Source: Haloplanus sp. HW8-1 (GTDB taxonomy: Archaea > Halobacteriota > Halobacteria > Halobacteriales > Haloferacaceae). From it: 64,000 nucleotides of DNA. The translations under genes were made by a program, and so were the position numbers. The stretch is from NCBI RefSeq assembly GCF_023703795.1, contig NZ_CP098518.1:2852001-2916000 (forward strand). The letters run 5' to 3'. The notes under the pieces were generated by a model. It did no database searches and was not told the DNA's origin. It worked only from the letters and a program-made list of their open reading frames with translations. Each line of letters opens with the position of its first letter. Positions within the stretch are counted from its first letter, which is position 1. Of this stretch, positions 17,025 through 23,642 are shown in pieces.

Positions 17025-17220
17025 TGGTTGGCTGTCGACCACGCCGCTCGGGGCCCGAGTTCGGGACCGTGGGGGTACACGAGCGGCGGGACACATGAGT
17101 TTTCTGAAGGATTACCGACGTTTTCGGCGGTCGCGACGGGACGGGGAAACCGGGAGACCGGTCGCTACCACCGGCGCCGGCCGGTGAACGGGGGGATGGG
17201 TCCGCGCCCGTTCGGCAGTC

Positions 17221-18453
17221 CTACACGTTCCCACCGTAGCCGCCCTCGCCGTAGCCGACCTCGCCGAAGTCGTCGTCGGACGTCGCAGTCGGCGTCGGCG
17301 TGGCAGTGGCCGTCGACGAATCACCGGCCCCGCCGCCACCACCGCCCCCGCCACCACCCGTCATTCCGGCGGACTGCTCGGAGGTAGCCGTCGCCGTCGA
17401 GTCGGGCGTGGGCGTCGGCGTGGCGGTGGGTTCGGACGTGGCGGTCGGTGTGGTCGTGGTGGCGTCGGCCGTCGTCGCCTCCGGCGTCGCGGTGGGGGTC
17501 CCGTCGTCCGTCTGCGTGGCCGTGACGACGGCCGTAGCAGTGGCTGTGGTCGCGGTGGTCCCGGGAGCGTCGGTCGTCGCGTCGGCGACGGGCGTACCGC
17601 CGTATCCGAACCCGTCGATGTCGGCGACGGCATCGGTCGGATCGTCGTCACCGGGTCCGAGGACTCCGGTCGAGACCGCACCGACGACGCCCATGACGAG
17701 CGTCAACAGGACGCGACGACTGGTCACGAGGCGGGCCGTCTCGTCGGCCGCGAACGTCGACGCGTCCGAACGGTCGCTCGAACCCGATGGTGTCGCGTCG
17801 TCGCCCGGACGGGACCGCTCGGCAACGACGGCGGCGAGTCGGCGATAGGCGACGGCGGCCGGGTGATCCGGAGCGTCACGAACGAGAGACGGTGTGTTCG
17901 CGTCGCCGACCCCCGGAACCCGTGCGATGACGGGACGGTCCGGGTCCGCGGGGTCGACGGACGCGTCGGCGCGTGTCAGAACGGAACCGAGGTGTTCGGG
18001 GTCCCGGAGGTCCGGACGGTCGCGGACGGCAGACGGGGTTCGACGACTGTGGACGGTCGAGACGGTGAGCACGCCGTCGGCCACGTCGAGGGCGGCGTCC
18101 GTGTGCGGGGCGGTCGGCGGTCCGGTGTCGATCAGGACGAGGTCGAAGGCGTCGAACGCCGCCGCACGCAGTTCCTTGGGAGCGGCGGGCGTTCCCCGCC
18201 GTCCCGGAACGACGACTTCCGTGGATCCCGCCTCCGGGGCCGAGCGGCGCGGCGCGTCGCCGGCGAGTACGTCCCGAACCGTCGGCCCGGTATCGCAGTC
18301 GTCGAACTGCTCGGCGAGTCCGGGATCCGTCGGGTCGAAGTCGACGAGCAACACGTCGTGTCCGGCGTCGACGAGGAGCGTGCCGAGCGCCGCCACGGTG
18401 ACGGTCTTGTCGACCCCATCGGTCGGACCAACGACAGTGCAAACGTACACCAT
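17221..18453 (-). CDS. MinD/BY-kinase-like P-loop protein with membrane segment and Tyr-Gly tail
   Basis: 410 residues. The N-terminal 220 follow the deviant Walker ATPase plan: VVGPTDGVDKTVTVAALG at 7-24, a Walker A whose second-to-last Gly is Asp15 although Lys16 and Thr17 remain; VLLVDFDPTDPGLAEQF at 34-50 (Walker A'); and FDLVLIDTGPPTAPHTDA at 103-120 (Walker B). A hydrophobic segment lies near 245-263, then a long Thr/Ala/Pro linker, a Gly run, and the tail GEVGYGEGGYGGNV with Y401 and Y406. Bacterial BY-kinases (CpsD, Wzc) pair such a domain with C-terminal tyrosine clusters to control capsule export. If the membrane segment is real, this tail would lie outside the cell, unlike theirs. 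ParA/MinD-like positioning is the alternative. Confidence 0.7.
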   Translation of the reverse strand: MVYVCTVVGPTDGVDKTVTVAALGTLLVDAGHDVLLVDFDPTDPGLAEQFDDCDTGPTVRDVLAGDAPRRSAPEAGSTEVVVPGRRGTPAAPKELRAAAFDAFDLVLIDTGPPTAPHTDAALDVADGVLTVSTVHSRRTPSAVRDRPDLRDPEHLGSVLTRADASVDPADPDRPVIARVPGVGDANTPSLVRDAPDHPAAVAYRRLAAVVAERSRPGDDATPSGSSDRSDASTFAADETARLVTSRRVLLTLVMGVVGAVSTGVLGPGDDDPTDAVADIDGFGYGGTPVADATTDAPGTTATTATATAVVTATQTDDGTPTATPEATTADATTTTPTATSEPTATPTPTPDSTATATSEQSAGMTGGGGGGGGGGAGDSSTATATPTPTATSDDDFGEVGYGEGGYGGNV

Positions 18454-18482
18454 GGCCGATCGGCACACGATAGATAGCCAGT

Positions 18483-18503
18483 TGATATATCAGTTGCGCG
18501 CAA
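18483..18503. promoter_or_regulatory. Two adjacent 10-bp palindromes at the P-loop gene promoter
   Basis: TGATATATCA (18483-18492) and TTGCGCGCAA (18494-18503) are each perfect palindromes, one base apart. The first is TATA-like and lies about 35 nt before the start at 18453, so a protein bound here would block or define that promoter. Confidence 0.4.
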
Positions 18504-18594
18504 ATTATCAGGAGCGATTTTCTCGGAGGAGCGGAGAGACGCCAGTCACGAGGTGGGGGGGCCCAGCGCCGTCGCGGGATTCTCCCCGTCCGGA

Positions 18595-18619
18595 ACACTT
18601 AGTGTAGTCGGTTCTACAC
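18595..18619. promoter_or_regulatory. Overlapping inverted repeats before the Ig-like membrane protein
   Basis: ACACT-T-AGTGT (18595-18605) overlaps GTGTAG-TCGGTT-CTACAC (18602-18619). They end 9 nt before the ATG at 18629 and cover the place where its TATA box and transcription start should be. TACAGTAT follows at 18623-18630 and includes the start codon. Confidence 0.4.
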
Positions 18620-18628
18620 CCGTACAGT

Positions 18629-20782
18629 ATGGGGAGACGCACACGGGGACGCGTCGTCGTGGCGATGGTCGCGCTCGTCGTCGTCTCGGGGCTGGCACCG
18701 GCGGTCGCGGCGGCCCCGAGTCTCGACGTCACGGTGGAACACACGAGCGTCGAGGGCGGGGAGACGATCACGGTCACCGACGACCCACAAGTGGATATCG
18801 AGGCATCGGGAGACGCGGCGATCGAATCGGTCGAAATTAGGGTCGACGGGGAGCGTCGACAGTCGTTCGAGCCGAACGCGGAGTCGTTCTCGGAGCGGAT
18901 CACGCTCGACCTCGACGACGGCGAACACGAGGTGACCGTCGTCGCGGAGGGTTCGGGGACCACGGAGCGAACCGCGACGGTACGGAAAGACTCCCACGGC
19001 CCGCGCGTGAGTTACACCTCGCCGTTCACCACGGAGCGAGGGCAGCCCTCGGGCACCGTCCGGGTCGAGACGGCGGACGCGACGATCGCGGGTGAGCTGT
19101 ACGATCTGAGCGGCGTCGAGCGGGTCCGCATCGAACGAAGCTACGAGTGGACGTTCGCCGGGCGGAGTGAGACTCAGGAGCGAACCAAGCGCGTCATGGA
19201 TCCGGGCGACAACTTCTCGGTTCCCATGTTGCTGGGCCTGGGCGAAAACACCCTGAACGTTCAGTTGATGGACGTCCACGGCCAGCGGCGGACCCACGAG
19301 ATCACCGTCGACGTGGTCGACGGACAGAAGCCCGCGATCCAGCTCGACCGGTTCGAGCGAAACGGGAACCAACTCGACGTCGAGGGGGTCGTCAGCGACA
19401 ACGTCAAGGTGAAGTCGCTCTCGGTGCGGGCCGGAAGCGGTGAGAAGTCCGTGCTGGTTCGGACCTCGAAGGAACCGGACCGGGAGCGCCTCTCGACCGA
19501 GTTTTCATTTTCAGTCCGGGTCGACGACGACACGGAGGAGATCACGCTCGTCGCCACCGACGTGGCCGGTAACACCCGGGAGTGGGCGGTCCCCCTCGAC
19601 TACCGAGGACACGTGGCGCCGACCGTCAGTATCGACGCCGACGGCACCCGGATCGAGGACGGCAGCGTCGCAGTCTCGGGGATGGTGACCGACGGACAGG
19701 TCCAGCGGGTCGTCGTCGAGACGGTGGGGCCGGACGGAGCCACGGTCTCGACGGCGACCGTCTACGACGGGGACGTGACCGGGGAGGTCGCCGTCCAGGC
19801 ACGCCTCCGGGCCGCCGACGGCGAGACGACCGTCGTCGTCCGCGCCGTCGACGCCGACGGCCGCGAACACGAGCAGACGCTGCGACTCGGCGGCGAACGT
19901 GCGGCGACGACCGAGGCGACCGCCGGGGCCACTACCGCCGCACCGTCGACGCCGGCGCCGACCGACGCGCCGTCGACGCCGGTGACGACGACCGTATCCG
20001 ACGGTCCCGGAGGGCTCGCCTCGCTGGGCGCCGCGTCGACTCACCTCCCGATGCCGGTGGCCCTGCCCGTCCCGCTCTCGATCCCCCTTCCCGTTCCCTT
20101 CGCCGGATCGATCGTGGTCGTGGCCGTCCTCGGTCTCGTCATGGCCGTCAGCAACGTCACCGCGATCGAGGCCGCCGACGCGACCGCGGAGACGGCAGCG
20201 GCCGGGAGCGATCGACCGGCGTCGGGCGGCGAACGGACGGGCGCCGGCGGCGGCGCCGACGCCGGAGGTCCGACGGACGCGCCGGCGCCCGGGCGGGATC
20301 CGGCCCCGCGGGATCGGGCCGGGGGCGGGACGTCCCGGGGAGCACCCGACGATACCCGCCCGGCGGCCGGGCCGGGCGGCCCCGACCGGCGAGCGGCCGA
20401 ACCGCGGGACGATCCACGGCCTGACCGGACGGCCGAGGGCCAGGCCGACGATCCCGTCGCGGCGGGCGGGGCGGCCGACGCGAGCGAGGACGTGACCGCC
20501 GATCCCGAACCGGCGTTCGACGTGACCGACCACCTCGGCGTGGCCTCGATGGCCGACGTGGGCGACGACGAGGTGGCCGACCTGGTCGCGTCGCTCGACG
20601 CGGACGGCGACGAGGCAGCCGACGCGGCCCGTGGACTGGCGGCCATCGCGGGCGAGCGGCCGGAACTGCTCGCCGGGACGGAGGCCGAGTCACGCCTGCG
20701 TGATCTCCGCCTCGATCCGGATCCAGCGGTGAGCGACGCGGCGAGTACCGCGGTACAACGACTCACCGACGCGGACGACTGA
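18629..20782 (+). CDS. Large surface protein: Ig-like domains, membrane helix, helical cytoplasmic end
   Basis: 717 residues. A Sec-type signal (about 5-30, ending in VAAAPS) leads to roughly four Ig-like beta domains up to residue 425, for example SVEIRVDGERRQSF with GEHEVTVVAEGSG, and later DVAGNTREWAVPLDY and DADGREHEQTLRL. A Thr/Pro/Ala stalk follows, then Pro-rich and hydrophobic residues about 475-510 (SIVVVAVLGLVMAV) that span the membrane. The cytoplasmic part has a Gly/Pro/Asp-rich disordered stretch and a helical end resembling HEAT repeats (AADAARGLAAIAGERPELL). Divergent from the P-loop gene across 175 nt full of palindromes. Function unknown; a surface sensor or structural protein is plausible. 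Confidence 0.65.
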   Translation: MGRRTRGRVVVAMVALVVVSGLAPAVAAAPSLDVTVEHTSVEGGETITVTDDPQVDIEASGDAAIESVEIRVDGERRQSFEPNAESFSERITLDLDDGEHEVTVVAEGSGTTERTATVRKDSHGPRVSYTSPFTTERGQPSGTVRVETADATIAGELYDLSGVERVRIERSYEWTFAGRSETQERTKRVMDPGDNFSVPMLLGLGENTLNVQLMDVHGQRRTHEITVDVVDGQKPAIQLDRFERNGNQLDVEGVVSDNVKVKSLSVRAGSGEKSVLVRTSKEPDRERLSTEFSFSVRVDDDTEEITLVATDVAGNTREWAVPLDYRGHVAPTVSIDADGTRIEDGSVAVSGMVTDGQVQRVVVETVGPDGATVSTATVYDGDVTGEVAVQARLRAADGETTVVVRAVDADGREHEQTLRLGGERAATTEATAGATTAAPSTPAPTDAPSTPVTTTVSDGPGGLASLGAASTHLPMPVALPVPLSIPLPVPFAGSIVVVAVLGLVMAVSNVTAIEAADATAETAAAGSDRPASGGERTGAGGGADAGGPTDAPAPGRDPAPRDRAGGGTSRGAPDDTRPAAGPGGPDRRAAEPRDDPRPDRTAEGQADDPVAAGGAADASEDVTADPEPAFDVTDHLGVASMADVGDDEVADLVASLDADGDEAADAARGLAAIAGERPELLAGTEAESRLRDLRLDPDPAVSDAASTAVQRLTDADD

Positions 20783-20835
20783 CGGCGACGGGCCGTCGCC
20801 ACGTTTCGGTGATGGGGACCGTGCGCCCGGAGGCG

Positions 20836-22386
20836 TCACTCCAGATAGCCCAGGTCGCGCAGGCGCTCCTGGGCCTCGTCGTCCATGTCCGCGACGGCGT
20901 CGTCGGTCACGTCGGCGTCGGCGGCGCCGGTCCACGCGCCGCCGACGTCGGATTCGAAGGCGGCGAGGACGCGTTCGACCTCGTGAACGGGCGACTCGGC
21001 GTCCGCGTCGCCGGCCACGTTCGTCGTCTCGTCGGGGTCGACGTCGAGGCGGTAGGCCTCGTCGGCGATCCGATCGATCCGGACGTACTTCGCGTCGGGG
21101 CGCCGGGCGGCGCGCATCCGCGCGTAGAACCGGGACTCCTCGGGGAGGTCGATGCCCGCGGCCGCCGCCTTCTCCTCCAGTTGCTTGAGTTCGACCACCG
21201 GCCGGGAGTACTCGACGAAGCCGACGGTCCCGTCGGGGGCGGCCGCCTGTCCGGGGTCGGGGTCGGCCGCGGCGTCGAAGGCGCGGTACTCCCCGGACAA
21301 CAGGGAGCGGGTGGGGTCGCGGGCGACGGCCGTCTCGCCGGGGGCGGAGTCGCCGCCGGGGACGTCGAGGGCGTCGAGGACGGTGTGGTAGAGATCCAGG
21401 AGTTCGACGGTGTCGGTCCGGCGGTCGGCGTCGAGGGCGGGGTGTTTGACCATGAGCGGGACGTTCACCAGCGGGTCGTAGAGACCGAACTCGTGGCCGT
21501 AGAGGTCGTGTTCCCCGTGGAGTTCGCCGTGGTCCGCACAGACGACGACGGTCGTGTCCGCCCACTCACCACGCTCCTTGAGCCAGTCGAACAGCCGAGT
21601 GAGTTGGGCGTCGATGTGGGCGATTTCGGCGTCGTAGAGGTTTCGAATATCCCGCCACTCGTCGTCGTCGATGTCGCGGGCGCCCGAATTGTACTCCTTG
21701 GAGTTCTGGCAGACGACGGTGGAGTCGACGCCGGGGGCGAACTCGTCGACGAACGCGTCGGGGGGGTGGTAGGGGAGGTGAGCGTCCATCAGGTTGATGA
21801 AGGCGAACCAGTCCTCCGAGTCGTCGACGAACTCCATGGTGCGGTCGATAACGGCGGGGGTCTTGGAGTCGGCGCCCTCGCCGCCGGCCAGATACTCGTG
21901 GGCGACGTTCCCCAGCGAGACGAGTTTGTCCGCAAGGGTTCGAAGCCGGTCGTTGTCGTTCATCGTCTTCCACGCACGGGCGAGCGGACCGGAGAGCAGG
22001 TCGCGGGGCATCACCTCGAAGAAGTTGTCCTGGGCGTCGAAGCCGTCGGTGAGGTGGGTGTAGGGCGTGATCCAGGCGTTCGAGGAGTAACAGGCGGTGT
22101 CGTAGCCGGCGGCGGAGACCGTCTCGGCGAGCGTGGTGACGCCGTCGAGATAGGGGTTCTCCTGGTCGGCGCCGTGTTGGCTGGGGTAGAGACCGGTAAA
22201 GAGGGAGGCGTGAACCGGGAGCGTCCAGGGGGCGGGGGCGACGGCCTCCTCGAACACCGTCGCCTCGGCGGCGAAGTCATCGAGGCCGGGCGTGGTCGGT
22301 CGGTCGTAGCCGTAGGGCGTCAGGTGATCCGCCCGAACCGTATCCATGACGACGAAGAGGACGTTCCCGGGGGCGTCGCTCGACAT
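20836..22386 (-). CDS. Sulfatase-fold hydrolase/transferase lacking the formylglycine cysteine
   Basis: 516 residues. NVLFVVMDTVRADHLTPYGY gives the first metal Asp (D15). The catalytic site reads T55-L-P-V-H59, where sulfatases have Cys/Ser-x-Pro-x-Arg. Later come FAFINLMDAHLPYHPPD, VVVCADHGELHGEHDLYGHEFGLYDPLVNVPLMVKHP, all typical of this group. With Thr in place of Cys it is more likely a phosphoester enzyme, such as a phosphoglycerol-transferase-like protein, than an arylsulfatase. It has no signal peptide. It ends LRDLGYLE like the phosphodiesterase at 14371. TATA-like GGGCTTTATT lies at about 22411-22420. Substrate unknown. Confidence 0.78.
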   Translation of the reverse strand: MSSDAPGNVLFVVMDTVRADHLTPYGYDRPTTPGLDDFAAEATVFEEAVAPAPWTLPVHASLFTGLYPSQHGADQENPYLDGVTTLAETVSAAGYDTACYSSNAWITPYTHLTDGFDAQDNFFEVMPRDLLSGPLARAWKTMNDNDRLRTLADKLVSLGNVAHEYLAGGEGADSKTPAVIDRTMEFVDDSEDWFAFINLMDAHLPYHPPDAFVDEFAPGVDSTVVCQNSKEYNSGARDIDDDEWRDIRNLYDAEIAHIDAQLTRLFDWLKERGEWADTTVVVCADHGELHGEHDLYGHEFGLYDPLVNVPLMVKHPALDADRRTDTVELLDLYHTVLDALDVPGGDSAPGETAVARDPTRSLLSGEYRAFDAAADPDPGQAAAPDGTVGFVEYSRPVVELKQLEEKAAAAGIDLPEESRFYARMRAARRPDAKYVRIDRIADEAYRLDVDPDETTNVAGDADAESPVHEVERVLAAFESDVGGAWTGAADADVTDDAVADMDDEAQERLRDLGYLE

Positions 22387-22485
22387 ACCTCGCAGTGCGT
22401 GGGAAGCGCGAATAAAGCCCGCGGATCCGGGGCGCTGTCGCGGGAGGGTGACGAACCGCGGCGGGCGGTCGTCGAGTCCCTGCGC

Positions 22486-22650
22486 TTACCGCCAGTCGTC
22501 GAGGCCCGGGGCGTCGGCGAGCTGGATCGATACCCAGGCGTCGTCGCGGGAGATATCTGCGATGACGAACTCCGGGAGTCCCGGCCCCTCGTCGACCGAG
22601 GCCATGACATCCGAACCCTTCCCCCTTGCTGCCGTCACGTCGGGCGCCAT
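22486..22650 (-). CDS. 54-residue conserved haloarchaeal small protein
   Basis: Too short for usual gene callers. The ATG at 22650 opens 54 codons ending TGG CGG TAA. The second half reads GLPEFVIADISRDDAWVSIQ and ends ADAPGLDDWR, an acidic, typical haloarchaeal composition; I recall similar small proteins in other haloarchaea but cannot confirm it here. A TATA box (minus strand ATTTATATG, 22673-22681) sits 27 nt upstream, and a 17-nt box shared with the gene at 50541 lies directly before the start. Function unknown. Confidence 0.7.
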   Translation of the reverse strand: MAPDVTAARGKGSDVMASVDEGPGLPEFVIADISRDDAWVSIQLADAPGLDDWR

Positions 22651-22667
22651 GTGTGGTACTTTGTGAC
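22651..22667 (-). promoter_or_regulatory. Start-site box shared with the gene at 50541
   Basis: On the plus strand the box reads GTGTGGTACTTTGTGAC, directly next to the start codon. It matches GTATGGTACTTTTTCAC at 50850-50866 in 14 of 17 positions and occupies the same place between TATA box and ATG. Confidence 0.45.
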
Positions 22668-22671
22668 AACC

Positions 22672-22681
22672 TCATATAAAT
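22672..22681 (-). promoter_or_regulatory. TATA box of the 54-residue protein gene
   Basis: Plus-strand TCATATAAAT; read on the minus strand ATTTATATGA, about 27 nt from the start codon, so the message is probably leaderless. Confidence 0.55.
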
Positions 22682-22793
22682 ACGTCGATATGACGGTCCC
22701 GAAACAGCGCCCCGATCTGGGGTCCGCCCCGCTCGTCGCGACCGTGGCCCGGCGTTCGCAGAGTATTAGAGGGTGGACGGCGGAACGGGAGGC

Positions 22794-23642
22794 ATGCACG
22801 TAGCCGACGCGATGACTCCCCGCGCGGACGTCGTGACCGTCGACCTCCCGGGAACCCGGGACGACGCCCTCGAGTATCTGCAAGAGCGGGGCTTCTCGTC
22901 GATCCCCGTCGTCAAGGCGACCGACGACGGGGAGGCGTACCGCGGTCTCGTCTCGCGGGACGATCTCATCGAGAACCCCGACGAGGACCAGTTGGCCCTC
23001 CTGATGCGGGAAGTGCCGACGACGACGGCGGACGCCGACCTCGTCGAGGTGGCCCACATGATGGTCGCGGAGGGGGCCCGCCGGGTCCCCGTCGTCGACG
23101 GCGACGGCCTCGACGGCATGCTCACCGTGACGGACGTGGTCCGGGCCATCGCCCGTGGCGATGTGGACGGCGAGACGGCGGTCGGCACGCTCGCGACGCG
23201 GGACGTGAACACCGTCTACCACGAGACGCCGCTGACGGTCGCCGAACGCGAACTCCGCTACGCGAACGTTCCCTACGCCGTGGTCCTCGACGACGACGGC
23301 CGGATGACGGGGATGCTCACCGAGGTGGATATCATCGAGGTGGCCCGGGTCGTCGAGGGTGAGGACGACACCGGCGAGAGCATCGCCAACCAGGACGACG
23401 AGTGGATGTGGGAGGGGATCAAGGCCGTCGGCAACCGGTATTATCCCACCCGGAACGTCGAGATCCCGCACGAACCCGTGTCCACGTTCATGACCGGCGA
23501 TCTGGTGACGGTCTCCGGCCGGAAGACGGCGAAGGAGGTCGCCCGCCTACTCCTCTCGAACGACATCGAACAGGTCCCCCTCGTCGACGGCGGGACGCTG
23601 GCGGGCATCGTCCGGGACGTGGATCTGCTGGAGGGCGTATGA
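22794..23642 (+). CDS. CBS-domain protein (four CBS motifs)
   Basis: 282 residues arranged as two Bateman pairs. Repeats begin with MTPRADVVTVDLPGTRDDALEYL, VPTTTADADLVEVAHMMVAEG, TRDVNTVYHETPLTVAE and FMTGDLVTVSGRKTAKEVARLL. Each is followed by a strand-helix with a Val-Pro-Val-Val-Asp-type turn (RRVPVVDGDGLDGMLTVTDV). CBS pairs bind adenosine nucleotides or S-adenosylmethionine and act as energy sensors. The start is the ATG at 22794, 28 nt after TATA-like GAGTATTAGA; the more upstream in-frame ATG is not needed. The stop overlaps glyS by 4 nt, so it is translated with the tRNA synthetase. Confidence 0.85.
   Translation: MHVADAMTPRADVVTVDLPGTRDDALEYLQERGFSSIPVVKATDDGEAYRGLVSRDDLIENPDEDQLALLMREVPTTTADADLVEVAHMMVAEGARRVPVVDGDGLDGMLTVTDVVRAIARGDVDGETAVGTLATRDVNTVYHETPLTVAERELRYANVPYAVVLDDDGRMTGMLTEVDIIEVARVVEGEDDTGESIANQDDEWMWEGIKAVGNRYYPTRNVEIPHEPVSTFMTGDLVTVSGRKTAKEVARLLLSNDIEQVPLVDGGTLAGIVRDVDLLEGV

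Noticed and set aside
17290-17560. Repeated GTCGCCGTC-type sequence that could be taken for a tandem DNA repeat or CRISPR-like array
   Set aside because: It encodes the Thr/Ala/Pro linker and Gly run of the P-loop protein; units are irregular and there are no spacers.
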